Of a DNA stretch of 64,000 nt, positions 51,744 through 61,135 are shown piece by piece (positions within the stretch are counted from its first letter, which is position 1; every line of letters starts with the position of its first letter). Position numbers and translations under genes: made by a program. The DNA lies in the NCBI RefSeq assembly GCF_007830265.1, contig NZ_VLKE01000001.1, positions 5,084,001-5,148,000 on the forward strand. Direction: 5' to 3'. The DNA is from Micromonospora olivasterospora (GTDB lineage Bacteria; Actinomycetota; Actinomycetes; Mycobacteriales; Micromonosporaceae). Under the pieces are notes generated by a model. The model ran no database searches. It was not told where the DNA came from and was given only the letters and a program-made list of their open reading frames with translations.

Positions 51744-53516
51744 TCAGTCACTGGCGACGGCGGACCAGAGCCGGCGCAACTCGTCGGAGCTGTCGAGCAG
51801 GTCGTCCAGGGCGCCGACCGCCTCCAGCCGGCCGTCGCGCAGGACCACGACGAGGGCGGCCCGGCGCAGCACCTCAGGCCGATGGGACACCGCCAGGACC
51901 GTGCTCCCACCGTCGCGCAGGATTCCGTCCCACAGGGCGTCGCTGGTCGCGGGATCGAGTGCGCTGGAGACGTCGTCGCACAACAGCAGCGGGGTACGCC
52001 GGACGAGCATCCGCGCCACGGCCACCCGCTGCGCCTGGCCACCGGACAGGCGCAGCCCACGCGGCCCGATCACGGTGTCGAGGCCCTCGGCCAGCACGGC
52101 CAGGTCTGCGTCGAGCGCCGACCGGGACACCGCCTCGGCCAGCCGGTCGTCCGGCAGCCCCAGCAGGATGTTCTCCCGGATCGTCCCGGTGAACAGCCGT
52201 GGCACCTGCGGCGTGTAGGCACACCGCGGCGGCACCAGCACCGACCGGCGGTCCGCAGGCAACGGGACGTCGTCCCAGCGCACCTCGCCGGTGGCGCCAG
52301 GCACCTGGCCGAGTAGGGTGCGCAACAGCGTGGTCTTGCCCGAGCCGACCTGGCCCACCACGACCGTCAGCCGACCGGCGGGCATCGTGAACCCGATGGC
52401 GGACACCCCGTGGCCGGCATCGTCGTGCCGAGCGGTGAGGCCCGCGATCGTGATAGTCGGCGGGCCGCTGGTCGGTGGCGGAGGTGAGGATCCCGGCGGA
52501 GTGCCGACCATCGCACCGGGCCGGGAGTGATCGAGATCCATGCCGTGCCGGGGGTGCAGCCGACCGCCGGTGATCGCGGTCATCCGGCGTAGCGCGACGA
52601 GCACGCGCTGCAACTGGACGGTGAGCACGCCGAGCGAGGCGAGCGTGTCGACGAGCAGCTGCAGGTAGAACGTGAACAGCACCATGTCGCCGATGGACAG
52701 CCGGTTGCCGCTGATGGCCGGTGCCGCGATCAGCAACACGATGCCGGTGCCGAGCGGCGCGGCGTTCAGCAGGGTGCTGCGCTGCACGGCGACCGCGAGC
52801 TCCTCAGAGATGGCGACCCTGGCCCGGACGGCGTTGAGCGCATCCAGGCTCCGGGTGACCGCGTCCTCGGCACGCGCGGCCTGCACGCCCAACGGCACAC
52901 TCATCACCTCGCGCAGTGCCTCGCTGACCAGGGCGGTCTGGGCGCGGCTCTGCTCGCGGTAGGACATCATCCGGCGGTGCACCAGACGCATCACCGCGAC
53001 CATCACCACGAACAGCCCGAGGATGCTCAGCGTGATGAGCACGTCGATGCGGAGCATGATGGTGATCGCGGCGACGGCGAACAGCCAGCGGGCGATGTTG
53101 ATCGGTGACCACACGACGAAGAAGCCGGCGTCCGCGGCATCAGCGCCGACGGTCGTGACCGCCTCGCCCGCGCCGATGTGCCCGGCCTCCGGCGGCGGTT
53201 CGAGCAGCGACTCGAAGAGCGACAACCGCAACGCGCCGACCGTGTGGTATTGCATCCGCGGTTCGAGCCACGGCACGACCGTGCTGAACTGTAGGGAGAT
53301 GCGCGCGGCCTCGATGCCGGCGACGAGCGCGACGAGGCTCCACAGGTTCAGGCCGAGAGTCGACTCGCCGCTGAGGGAGTCGAAGGCCATCTGCATCAAC
53401 AGGCCCAGGGCCAACATGCCCAGCCGCAGCACCGCCCACACGGCGGCGAGCACGGCGTAACGCCGGCCACGGCCGGCAAGCAGCAGGCGTACCCGGTCGC
53501 CTTTCGTCTCGGTCAC
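51744..53516 (-). CDS. ABC exporter half-transporter A (degenerate Walker B)
   Basis: 590 aa from GTG 53516. Six-helix exporter domain (residues 1-310), then an ATPase with Walker [10 protein letters not shown], signature [15 protein letters not shown], and Walker [13 protein letters not shown], where the catalytic Glu is Asp. The H-loop is AVSHRPEV. It starts one base after the stop of half-transporter B, so they form a heterodimeric type IV exporter with one canonical and one weakened ATP site. It probably exports the cluster product or flips its lipid intermediate. Confidence 0.85.
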   Translation of the reverse strand: MTETKGDRVRLLLAGRGRRYAVLAAVWAVLRLGMLALGLLMQMAFDSLSGESTLGLNLWSLVALVAGIEAARISLQFSTVVPWLEPRMQYHTVGALRLSLFESLLEPPPEAGHIGAGEAVTTVGADAADAGFFVVWSPINIARWLFAVAAITIMLRIDVLITLSILGLFVVMVAVMRLVHRRMMSYREQSRAQTALVSEALREVMSVPLGVQAARAEDAVTRSLDALNAVRARVAISEELAVAVQRSTLLNAAPLGTGIVLLIAAPAISGNRLSIGDMVLFTFYLQLLVDTLASLGVLTVQLQRVLVALRRMTAITGGRLHPRHGMDLDHSRPGAMVGTPPGSSPPPPTSGPPTITIAGLTARHDDAGHGVSAIGFTMPAGRLTVVVGQVGSGKTTLLRTLLGQVPGATGEVRWDDVPLPADRRSVLVPPRCAYTPQVPRLFTGTIRENILLGLPDDRLAEAVSRSALDADLAVLAEGLDTVIGPRGLRLSGGQAQRVAVARMLVRRTPLLLCDDVSSALDPATSDALWDGILRDGGSTVLAVSHRPEVLRRAALVVVLRDGRLEAVGALDDLLDSSDELRRLWSAVASD

Positions 53517-53517
53517 G

Positions 53518-55257
53518 TCAGGACCGCCCCACGGGGAACAGCCGGTCGGCCGTCTCGTCGTCGCTGCCCGTGAAGTCGGCCCGGGGCGCCAGGCGTGCCA
53601 CCCGGCCGTCCTCGACCACCATCACGTCGTCCACGATGGTGAGCGTCTCGGGCCGGTGGGCGATGATGAGCGCCGTACGACCCTCGATGAACTTCTCGAT
53701 CGTCCGGCGCAGCCGCCGCTCCGCGTGCGGGTCCAGCCGGGCCGACGGCTCGTCCAGCAGCACGATGTCGGGATCGGTCAGCAGTGCGCGGGCCAGCGCG
53801 AGCAACTGTTCCTCGCCGGCCGACAACCCCGCTCCGCCCGGTCCGATCCGCGTGTCGAGGCCCTCGGGCAGCGCGGCGTACCAGGTGTCCAGGCCGACCT
53901 CCTCGACCGCCCGGCGCAGCTGCTCGTCGGGCCACCGGTCGTCGAAGAACGTGAGGTTGTCCCGCAGCGTGGCGGCGATGACGTGCACCTCCTGGGTGAC
54001 GAGCGTGATGCGGGAGCGCAGCGCTGCGACGTCCAGCTGCCGGACGTCCGTGCCGCCGATCGAGACCACGCCGGCCTGCGGGTCGTACTGGCGGAACAGC
54101 ATCCGCAGGATGGTCGACTTGCCGCTGCCGCTGCGCCCGATCAGGGCCACCCGGCGGCCCGGCGCGATCGTGAACGACACGTCCGACAGCACCGCGCGTT
54201 CGTCGTAAGCGAAGGTGACGCCGGTGAAGCTCACCGCGCCGCGCCCCGGCGGGAGGGTGCCGTCGCCGTCGGGAACGATGTGGGCCTCGCCGAACAGCTC
54301 CTCGATGCGGCGGACGCTGCCCAGGACGTCTTCCATGTCCTGAAAGCGGGAGGTGATGCTGACCAGGGGCATCCGCAGCAGGATCGCGTACGACAGGCCC
54401 GCGAAGACGGTGCCGACGCTGGCGCCCCGGTGCTGACTGAGCCACACCCCGGTGGCCAGCGCCGCACAGAGGTTGACGGCGGTGAGCACCTGGACCGCCG
54501 CCGGCCAGGTGACCGTGGCCCGCGCGGCCCGTCGGGCCAGTCGGTAGTGGTGCAGGATCCGTTGCCAGGCGCCCTCCAGGGCGTGCGCCGTCCCGCCGTT
54601 GGCCTTGAGGTCCTCCCGCCCGGTCAGGCTTTCCTCGAGATGGCCGAGCAGGCTCGCCTCGGCCCGCTGTCGGTCGGCGATGAGCGGCACCGCGCGGCCG
54701 AGCAGGCGCCGTAGCAGGAGCAGCATCACCGCCGCAAGCGGGGTGAAGAGCACGCCGTAGCGCCAGTCGAGCAGGAAGAGCGCCACGACGATGCCAATGA
54801 TCAGCAGCAGTTGGGCCGCGATGTCGAGCACCAGCTCGGACAGGAGCTTGGCCAGCCGCGTGACGTCGCCGTCCATCCGGTCGACCAGCTCCCCCGGCGA
54901 GTGCCGCAGGAAGAACTTCGGGCCCTGTCGCAGCACGTGAGCGAGCAGGTCGTGGCGCACCTCGTTGGTGGTGCGCCACGCGACCCGGCCAGAGACCCAG
55001 CCGGTGCCGGCCGACAGCGCCTGCCGCACGGCTGCCAGCACCACGAAGACGGCAGCGTAGCCGGCCAGTTCGCCCTGCGACCGGCCGGCCACCGCCGCAT
55101 CGAGGAACCGACGTACGACCTGTGGTGCCACCAGTTGGGTGCCGACGTCGAGCGGTATCAGCGCGGCCAGCAGCAGAAAACTGCGCCGATGGCGGCAGAC
55201 GTAGCCCCGATAGCGGGCCCAGTTCGTCTCGACCGCCCGTTGCTCCTGTGAGGCCAT
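53518..55257 (-). CDS. ABC exporter half-transporter B
   Basis: 579 aa from ATG 55257. Six transmembrane helices, then Walker [10 protein letters not shown], signature [16 protein letters not shown] (LSGGQ changed to LSAGE) and Walker [13 protein letters not shown] with H-loop IIAHRPETL. With A having Asp at the catalytic site and B having an altered signature, both changes would weaken the same composite site (B signature with A Walker motifs), leaving one fully canonical site. It lies 4 nt downstream of idi. Confidence 0.85.
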   Translation of the reverse strand: MASQEQRAVETNWARYRGYVCRHRRSFLLLAALIPLDVGTQLVAPQVVRRFLDAAVAGRSQGELAGYAAVFVVLAAVRQALSAGTGWVSGRVAWRTTNEVRHDLLAHVLRQGPKFFLRHSPGELVDRMDGDVTRLAKLLSELVLDIAAQLLLIIGIVVALFLLDWRYGVLFTPLAAVMLLLLRRLLGRAVPLIADRQRAEASLLGHLEESLTGREDLKANGGTAHALEGAWQRILHHYRLARRAARATVTWPAAVQVLTAVNLCAALATGVWLSQHRGASVGTVFAGLSYAILLRMPLVSITSRFQDMEDVLGSVRRIEELFGEAHIVPDGDGTLPPGRGAVSFTGVTFAYDERAVLSDVSFTIAPGRRVALIGRSGSGKSTILRMLFRQYDPQAGVVSIGGTDVRQLDVAALRSRITLVTQEVHVIAATLRDNLTFFDDRWPDEQLRRAVEEVGLDTWYAALPEGLDTRIGPGGAGLSAGEEQLLALARALLTDPDIVLLDEPSARLDPHAERRLRRTIEKFIEGRTALIIAHRPETLTIVDDVMVVEDGRVARLAPRADFTGSDDETADRLFPVGRS

Positions 55258-55261
55258 CTGG

Positions 55262-55849
55262 TCAGCCGCGCCCGGCGACCGCGGCCCGGGCGGCGGGGGG
55301 CAGTTCGGCGGCGTCGCCGACGGGCCAGCGACCCGGTACAGGTCCGATTTCGGGCAGCTCGTCGATCTGGAGCCGGCACCACGGCGACAGCGTCTCGTCG
55401 GTGCGGGTCCGTTCCCGGAACGAGTCCCAGCCGACCCACTCGACCTGATCGACCTCGTCCGGGTTCGGCACCGGGTCGCCGGCTGCCTGGGCCACGTAGA
55501 CCGGACACATCTCGTTCTCGACCACACCGTCGAGTTCGGCGCGGTAACGGAAGCGGGGCAGCACCAGGTGAAGGTCGCTCAGGGTGAGTCCCAGCTCGGC
55601 CTGTGCCCGCCGGTGCACGGCGTCGGTCACCGGCTCACCTGGGCCGGGATGGCCGCAGAAGCTGTTGGTCCAGATACCTGGCCATGTCCTTTTTCGCAGC
55701 GAACGCCGCGACATTAGGAACCGCCCGCTACTGCTGAAGACGTAACAAGAAAACGCGAGATGTAGTGGTGTGTCATCGGTGTGAACGGTGCGTTTGTCCT
55801 GCTCGCCGACGGCCCTACCGTCGTGATCGAGTAGCACGACGAGCTCCAT
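55262..55849 (-). CDS. idi: Isopentenyl-diphosphate delta-isomerase, type I (Nudix)
   Basis: 195 aa from ATG 55849 with GGAGGAG just upstream. HLAFSCYVFSSSGRFLMSRR, then KRTWPGIWTNSFCGHPGPGE carries the catalytic Cys (NSFCGHP), and VENEMCPVYVA carries the catalytic Glu. It interconverts IPP and DMAPP in the cytosol, raising the DMAPP pool for prenyl chain synthesis. It is the first gene of a ten-gene minus-strand operon and lies divergent to the polyprenyl synthase, which fits supply of precursors to this cluster. Confidence 0.9.
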   Translation of the reverse strand: MELVVLLDHDGRAVGEQDKRTVHTDDTPLHLAFSCYVFSSSGRFLMSRRSLRKRTWPGIWTNSFCGHPGPGEPVTDAVHRRAQAELGLTLSDLHLVLPRFRYRAELDGVVENEMCPVYVAQAAGDPVPNPDEVDQVEWVGWDSFRERTRTDETLSPWCRLQIDELPEIGPVPGRWPVGDAAELPPAARAAVAGRG

Positions 55850-56172
55850 ACCACTCCTCCGCCAGCCGGATCGGTCGATTTCGCTCGCACAACAATCCAC
55901 GGGAAATTGACTCTCGTCAACCCGGAGCGCAAATCGGTCAACACGGAAAATCGAGGATGAACGAAGTTCCGGGCCCCGGACGGCGCTCGGATCCGCTACA
56001 GTCGATGCCTGACCGGTCGCGGCTGGTTACGCCAAAGAGGGCCACTTCACCCCCGATATTGACAGAAAGTAATCGTGTTTCGGCGACATCCGGCTAGGTC
56101 CTGTCGCTCCAGCCCGCGTGATCGGACACCGGTCACCTGCCGTCGACTTCGCCTCGATCGGACGGAGAACAC
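55850..56172. promoter_or_regulatory. Divergent promoter region of the terpenoid cluster
   Basis: 323 nt with a relatively AT-rich centre (55885-55965). It contains TTGAC-TCTC-GTCAA (55917-55930), a small palindrome that also offers a -35-like TTGACT, and CGGAGAACAC before ATG 56173. Both the idi operon and the synthase-epimerase operon must start here. No cluster-situated regulator gene is seen. Confidence 0.45.
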
Positions 56173-57258
56173 ATGACCTCCACCAGCAAGACCGACCGAG
56201 TCGTGCCCGGCCTCAACGTGCCCGCCCTCAGGGTCGAGGTGGAGAACACGATCGACAGCTTTCTGACAGCCCGGCGGGACATGAACGCCAGCCCGGAGTG
56301 GCGCGACGGGGTCGACGCCCTACGCGCCCTGGCACTCGCCGGGGGCAAGCGCACCCGACCGACGTTCTGCTGCCTGGGCTGGCGCGCGTTCGGCGGCGGT
56401 GACCACCCCGGCATCGTCGCGGCCGCCGCCGCGCTGGAACTGTTCCACCTCTTCGCCCTGGTGCACGACGACGTCATGGACGACAGCGACATCCGGCGCG
56501 GAAAACCGACACTGCACGTGACGATGGCCGAGGCACACCGGCAGCTCGGCTGGCGCGGCAACCCGGAGCACTACGGCCGCAACGCGGCGATCCTCTGGGG
56601 TGACCTCTGCCTGACCTGGTCCGACGAGGCGTTCCACGGCTGCGGCCTGCCGCCGGAGCGGGTGTCGGCGGCGGCGGAGCTGCTCAACCTGATGCGCGTC
56701 GAGGTGCTGCTTGGACAATATCTCGACATCCGCGGCGAGGCCGTCCCGGCGGACCTGGCCGACTGCCTCACGATCCTGCTCTACAAGTCGGCGAAGTACA
56801 CCGTGGAACGCCCACTGCAGATCGGCGCGATGCTGGCCGGCGCGGCCCGACCCGACGTGGAACGGCTTTCCCGCTTCGGCATCCCGATCGGCGAGGCGTT
56901 CCAGCTGCGCGACGACATCCTCGGCGTCTTCGGCGACGACGCGGTCACCGGCAAGTCGGTCCTGACCGACCTGCGTAGCGGAAAGTCCACCGTGCTCATG
57001 GCGCTGACCGGGGACCGGGCGGACGCAGCCCAGGCAGCCGAGATCGCCCAGTGGCACGGCAATCCAAGCCTCGGCGAGCGGGAAGCACAACGGCTACGGC
57101 ACATCGTGCGGGAGACCGGCGCGTTGCGGACGGTCGAGGAGATGATCCGCACCCGTACCGACGAAGCGGTAGCGGCGCTCGACTCCCTGCCCATCGTCGG
57201 GGAGGCACGGGAGGCGCTGGCAGATCTGGCTCGAACGCTGTCGGTCCGGCGCAACTGA
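56173..57258 (+). CDS. Polyprenyl (farnesyl/geranylgeranyl-type) diphosphate synthase
   Basis: 361 aa trans-prenyltransferase. The first Asp-rich motif is LVHDDVMDDSDIRRGKPTLH (DDxxD, about residue 98) and the second FQLRDDILGVFGDD (about 250); GGKRTRP precedes them. A Phe lies five residues before the first motif (LFALVHDDVMD), a position where aromatic residues usually limit chain length, so a C15 or C20 product is more likely than longer ones. It supplies the allylic diphosphate for the GGGP-synthase-like and MoeN5-like enzymes. It leads the plus-strand arm of the cluster. Confidence 0.88.
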   Translation: MTSTSKTDRVVPGLNVPALRVEVENTIDSFLTARRDMNASPEWRDGVDALRALALAGGKRTRPTFCCLGWRAFGGGDHPGIVAAAAALELFHLFALVHDDVMDDSDIRRGKPTLHVTMAEAHRQLGWRGNPEHYGRNAAILWGDLCLTWSDEAFHGCGLPPERVSAAAELLNLMRVEVLLGQYLDIRGEAVPADLADCLTILLYKSAKYTVERPLQIGAMLAGAARPDVERLSRFGIPIGEAFQLRDDILGVFGDDAVTGKSVLTDLRSGKSTVLMALTGDRADAAQAAEIAQWHGNPSLGEREAQRLRHIVRETGALRTVEEMIRTRTDEAVAALDSLPIVGEAREALADLARTLSVRRN

Positions 57259-57302
57259 CAGTCCGCCTTTCCACGCACGTCTCATGACCGGGAGGGACGG
57301 GA

Positions 57303-58247
57303 ATGACCGTTCACGACACCCAGCGCACGGTGCTGGTGACCGGGGCCGCCGGTTTCATCGGGCGACACCTCGTCGAGCACCTGAGCAGCCAGGGTCGGCC
57401 GGTGATCGGCGTCGACCTGCGCGAGGCCCCGGCCTGGCCGGCGGATGCGGCTCCCGTCCGGCACATCGTCGCCGACCTGCGCACCACGAACATCCGTCCG
57501 CTGCTCGCCGGGGTCTCCTCGGTGGTTCATCTCGCCGCGTTGCCCGGCGTCCGGCCGTCGTGGGACCGCTTCGACGAGTACGTCGAATCCAACGTGCTCG
57601 CCACCCGCCGTCTCCTCGAGGCAGCCACGGAGACCGGCCTACGACGGCTGGCGATCGCCTCCTCGTCCAGCGTCTACGGCAACCAGGACGGGGCGATGAC
57701 CGAAGACCAACCGCCCGCCCCCATCTCCCCCTACGCGGTCACCAAACTGGCCGCAGAGCATCTCGCCCTGGCCTACGCGGCTCGCCCCGGCTCCGTACTG
57801 ACCACCATGGCCCTGCGCTTCTTCACGGTATACGGGCCACGGCAGCGGCCCGACATGCTGATCTCGCGGATCATCTCGGCGATCCAAGAGGGCCGGGAGA
57901 TCCGGGTGTTTGGCGACGGTTCGCAGCGCCGCGACTTTGTCTTCGTCAAGGACGCGGTGCGCGCGGTGACGGCAGCTCTCGACGCGCCCGGCCCGAGCCG
58001 CGTGTGCAACGTCGGCACCGGCGAGCAGATCTCGGTCGTCGAGATCATCGCCCTGATCAGTGAGCTGATGGGCCGCCCGGCGACAGTCCGGGCCGAACCC
58101 CACCGGGCCGGCGACGTGGTGTCCACGCGCGCCGACACCACCCGCACCGCCAGGGCACTCGGATTCCGCGCGTCGGTCTCCCTTCGAAAGGGACTCCAGG
58201 AGCACATCAACGCGGCGCGGAGCGACCCGATGCCCGTCGGCGCCTGA
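57303..58247 (+). CDS. NAD-dependent nucleotide-sugar epimerase/dehydratase
   Basis: 314 aa extended SDR. The NAD site is VTGAAGFIGRHLVEHL, the catalytic Ser region is ASSSSVYG and the Tyr-x3-Lys is YAVTKLAAEHLA. TVYGPRQRPDMLISRIISAI and QRRDFVFVKD resemble UDP-glucuronate or UDP-glucose 4-epimerases; moenomycin clusters use such an enzyme (MoeE5) to make UDP-galacturonate. It probably provides the sugar donor for the cluster glycosyltransferases. It lies 44 nt after the synthase, with GGGAGGGA before ATG 57303. Confidence 0.85.
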   Translation: MTVHDTQRTVLVTGAAGFIGRHLVEHLSSQGRPVIGVDLREAPAWPADAAPVRHIVADLRTTNIRPLLAGVSSVVHLAALPGVRPSWDRFDEYVESNVLATRRLLEAATETGLRRLAIASSSSVYGNQDGAMTEDQPPAPISPYAVTKLAAEHLALAYAARPGSVLTTMALRFFTVYGPRQRPDMLISRIISAIQEGREIRVFGDGSQRRDFVFVKDAVRAVTAALDAPGPSRVCNVGTGEQISVVEIIALISELMGRPATVRAEPHRAGDVVSTRADTTRTARALGFRASVSLRKGLQEHINAARSDPMPVGA

Positions 58248-58510
58248 TGGACCGCCGCCCCGCGCTGACCGTGGTCGTGCCGCACTTCCGCGGCGCCACG
58301 TACCTGCCGGAGTCGGTCACCTCCATACCCGGCAGACGTATCGGGACCTGCGGCTCGTGGTCGCGGACGATCACTCGCCGGATGACGACTCAATCACCGT
58401 GCTAGCACCGTGGAAGGGCGGGCCGCGCAGCTCGCCCCCCCCCTGCGGGCGTCGCGCAACGTGGGGCCGCTGCGGCCGAGGAACGCCGTGATCCGGTCGG
58501 TGTCCACGCC
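58247..58510 (+). pseudogene. Decayed family 2 glycosyltransferase
   Basis: ATG 58247 overlaps the epimerase stop (TGATG), so it was translationally coupled. It reads MDRRPALTVVVPHFRGATYL, PESVTS, then a small deletion shifts the frame to QTYRDLRLVVADDHSPDDDS, the canonical GT2 start, and later RNVGPLRPRNAVI in a different frame. The rest of the catalytic domain is absent, replaced by the end of the ABC permease gene. The cluster has therefore lost one sugar-transfer step. Confidence 0.65.
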
Positions 58511-58515
58511 GCGCG

Positions 58516-59226
58516 TCAGGCTCGCTGGTACGGCGTGGCCGCCCGGACCCGCATGTGCTTGCGCCGCCGTAGCCGCACGCTGGCCAGCACCGCCGTGACC
58601 AGGACCAAGCCAGCGCAGTACAGGGCGCCGTGCAGCAGACCCTCGCGCAGGTACTCCGGGTCGCCGTCGCCGAGGCCGTAGGCCCCCACCTGCTGAGTCG
58701 ACCAGAACGGCAGGGCCTTGGCGAGCTTCTGCCCCGGGTCGACGAGGAACTGCAACCCGGTGATCGAGATCAGGACGAGCGTGCCCTCCAGATCGTGCGG
58801 AGCCGCGGCGCTGATCAGTAGGCCCAGCGGAGCGGCGACCACGACCGTAAGCCCGAGCTCGATGGCGACGGCGCCCGGCCGCTGCAAATTGTTCTGGTCG
58901 ACAAAGATGAGCACCCAGTACACCGCAGCGAGCGCGGCACCCAGGGTCAGTAGCGCGGTGAGCGTGCCGAGGTAGAGGTGCGCCGGCTGATAGCCGAGTT
59001 GGCGTAGGCGCCGTTCCACCGCCTTTGTGGTGTTGCTCAGGAACAACCCGGCCGTGCTCACGGCCCAGGCCAGGCCCAGACCGGCGAAGCGAATCGCCTT
59101 CTCCGGATTGCCGTCGTGGCGGGCCATGTAGAACAGCAGTGGAACGAACGCGAGCAGCGCGAGGGCGACCCGCCGCCGGGCGAGGTCCCGGCCCATCATC
59201 TCCGCAATGGTGAAAAGCTTGGTCAT
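58516..59226 (-). CDS. ABC-2-type permease
   Basis: 236 aa from ATG 59226, overlapping the ATPase stop (ATGA). There are about six hydrophobic segments, including VALALLAFVPLLFYM, LTALLTLGAALAAVYWVLIF, IELGLTVVVAAPLGLLISAA and ALYCAGLVLVTAVLASV. A large polar loop (PFWSTQQVGAYGLGDGDPEY) precedes the last helix. With the upstream ATPase it forms a complete ABC-2 exporter; moenomycin clusters have a comparable pair. It is convergent with the epimerase arm. Confidence 0.75.
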   Translation of the reverse strand: MTKLFTIAEMMGRDLARRRVALALLAFVPLLFYMARHDGNPEKAIRFAGLGLAWAVSTAGLFLSNTTKAVERRLRQLGYQPAHLYLGTLTALLTLGAALAAVYWVLIFVDQNNLQRPGAVAIELGLTVVVAAPLGLLISAAAPHDLEGTLVLISITGLQFLVDPGQKLAKALPFWSTQQVGAYGLGDGDPEYLREGLLHGALYCAGLVLVTAVLASVRLRRRKHMRVRAATPYQRA

Positions 59227-59903
59227 GACTCGGCCTCCGCCTTCGCTCCGAGGTCGAGCACGGCGTCGACCCGATCGAGTGAATTCAACATGTGCGTGAT
59301 GACAAGCGTCGACTTTCCGGCGTCACGGCGCTGTAGCACCCAGTCCCAGAAGTCGATGTAGCTGCCCCGGTCGAAACCTTGATAGGGCTCGTCGAGCAGC
59401 AGGATATCGGGGTCAGGCAGCGCGGAGAGAATGAGGTTGAGCTTCTGCTGGGTGCCGCCGGACAGGTGCCGGGCCTGTGTCGCCATGCCGCCGTCCCAGG
59501 CCAGGCTCTTCGCGAGCCGTCGGCCGGTCGCCTGGGCTTCATCCCGGCTCATCCCATGCCCGGCGCCGAACATCGCGAAGTGCTCGTCGGCGGTGAGAAA
59601 ACCCATCAGCCCTGCCTGCTGGGGGCAGTAGGCCATGCTCTTGTCGACTTCGACCACGCCGCTGGACGGGCTGACCAGACCCGCGCAGATCTTCATGAGC
59701 GTCGACTTGCCGCAGCCGTTGGCGCCGATGATGGCGACCACCTCGCCGGCGTGCACGATGAGCTCGACGCCCTTCAGGACGTGATTCTTGCCGTACCGCT
59801 TGTGAATGTTCGAGGCATGGAGTCGAATTGGTGTCGACGAGTTGCCCGCCGCTGGACCGGGCCTGGTGGCGGTCACTTCCGAGGCGCTGTCACTCAAATC
59901 CAT
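59223..59903 (-). CDS. ABC transporter ATPase
   Basis: 226 aa from ATG 59903. Walker A is GANGCGKST, the signature HLSGGTQQKLNLILSAL, Walker B ILLLDEPYQGFD and the H-loop VITHMLN. It partners the ABC-2 permease encoded 4 nt overlapping downstream. A perfect palindrome (GGTGCAC-CCTA-GTGCACC) ends one base from its start codon, suggesting direct transcriptional control by a dimeric repressor. Confidence 0.85.
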   Translation of the reverse strand: MDLSDSASEVTATRPGPAAGNSSTPIRLHASNIHKRYGKNHVLKGVELIVHAGEVVAIIGANGCGKSTLMKICAGLVSPSSGVVEVDKSMAYCPQQAGLMGFLTADEHFAMFGAGHGMSRDEAQATGRRLAKSLAWDGGMATQARHLSGGTQQKLNLILSALPDPDILLLDEPYQGFDRGSYIDFWDWVLQRRDAGKSTLVITHMLNSLDRVDAVLDLGAKAEAES

Positions 59904-59904
59904 A

Positions 59905-59922
59905 GGTGCACCCTAGTGCACC
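59905..59922. promoter_or_regulatory. Palindromic operator at the ABC ATPase start
   Basis: GGTGCAC (59905-59911), spacer CCTA, and GTGCACC (59916-59922) form a perfect 7-bp inverted repeat just upstream of ATG 59903. Its position implies a leaderless or near-leaderless transcript with the operator over the promoter. The regulator is not in the window. Confidence 0.55.
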
Positions 59923-60098
59923 ATCACGGCCCGCAGGGGGACGATCACTGGATCAACGTGTCGTTCCCCGCAGCGTCACTTCGCGCTGGCTGGCCGGTCC
60001 TGCAGATCAGGTCGAGGCAAGCAGCGACCTTGCGCTTCTACGATTGGCCCGCCAAGGGTTGCTTATGTCGTTATTCCGACCTGGACGAGTGATTCCTA

Positions 60099-60370
60099 AC
60101 TGATGTTGGGCGGCGTGTCGGGTTGAGAGTGATAAGACAGGAGGGTATCGGTGGTCGCTCGTGACTGGACCTCGACACCCTCTTGACCGCACTGTACGTG
60201 CTGATCGACGACCACGTCATCCCGGCAGGCCGGCGTCGACCAGGGCGACCGAAGTGGCTCTCGGACGCCGAGTTGGTGTGCCTGGCCGTGGCGCAGGTGC
60301 TGGCAACGCCCTCGGGCAGCCGGGCCTTGGCCAATCGTTCTGCCGGCGGCTGGCGTCGCGGCCGTCCGGG
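60099..60370 (+). mobile_element. IS982-family remnant (5' part)
   Basis: The frame at 60165-60310 reads LDLDTLLTALYVLIDDHVIP, AGRRRPGRPKWLSDAELVCL and AVAQVLATPSG, the N-terminus of an IS982 transposase different from the one at 41608. The DDE domain is absent. Its inner end is joined to the interior of the M14 peptidase gene at about 60338. No terminal repeat can be paired. Confidence 0.6.
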
Positions 60371-60987
60371 TTCTGGGTCGGCACGATGATGGTGACCAGG
60401 TTGTCGTTGCGCTGCCGCACGTCGCAGGACAGGCCGGCGGCCAGCTCGTACAGGGTCTTGAGGGCGGCGTCGGTGCCGCTCTTCTCGCCACCGTGGACGT
60501 TGGCCGCGACCCAGGCGATGGCCGCGGTGTCGGCCGCGATCCGGTCGGCCTCCTTCGGCTTGGTGCGACGCGGGTCCCGCAGGTCGCGGATGTCGTCGGC
60601 GATCTTCCGCAGCGCCTCCGGGCGCACATGGCGCGAGTCGGACACGACGGCGTACGGCAGCGGCTGGCCGAGCACGCTGGTGCTCATGACGCCGGTGACC
60701 ACCCGGTCGGAGGCAACGTCCACGGCGTCCAGGTAGCCGCGCACCTCGGCGTTGGTGACCACGCGCTGCTGGCCGGTGCCGAGGGGGAAACCGAGGAACG
60801 TCTCGGGGCTCGGCACGGTTGCCAGCCGGGCCGTCGGGTCGGTGTCGCACGCCGCCGCGTCGGGCGTTTCGGCGCTTGCCGGGGTGGCGGCGAGCACCCC
60901 CGCGGTGCCGAGCAACAGGACGGTAGCGGCGGTGCTCGCCAGCCGCCGCGCGGGCGCCGCCCGCAACGGGTACGTCGATGGTCGCAT
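60338..60987 (-). pseudogene. Secreted M14 zinc carboxypeptidase, 3' truncated
   Basis: ATG 60987 starts a signal peptide (RRLASTAATVLLLGTAGVLA, cleavage near ATPASA). The mature part includes PETFLGFPLGTGQQRVVTNA, SDSRHVRPEALRKIADDIRD and NVHGGEKSGTDAALKTLYEL (HxxE zinc motif with G-E spacing), then VPTQNPDGRDASRRQN. There it meets the IS982 remnant, so the second zinc His and catalytic Glu are lost. Insertion followed by deletion inactivated the gene. Confidence 0.7.
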
Positions 60988-61086
60988 GTGCCGGTTTCCC
61001 GTCCGGGATATCGATCGAGGCGAATCGGAGCCTGTGGGCTGCGGTTTCGCCGGGCAAGGCTCGGTTTCCGCAGGTCCTCGTACGGC

Positions 61087-61127
61087 GTGACGCCCCGGTG
61101 CCGCGGGAGGCGGCACCGGGGCGTCAC
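61087..61127 (-). terminator. 18-bp hairpin terminator
   Basis: GTGACGCCCCGGTGCCGC (61087-61104) pairs perfectly with 61110-61127 across a 5-nt loop. It lies just after the stop of the first S8 peptidase gene on the minus strand. Confidence 0.8.
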
Positions 61128-61135
61128 GGCGGGCG

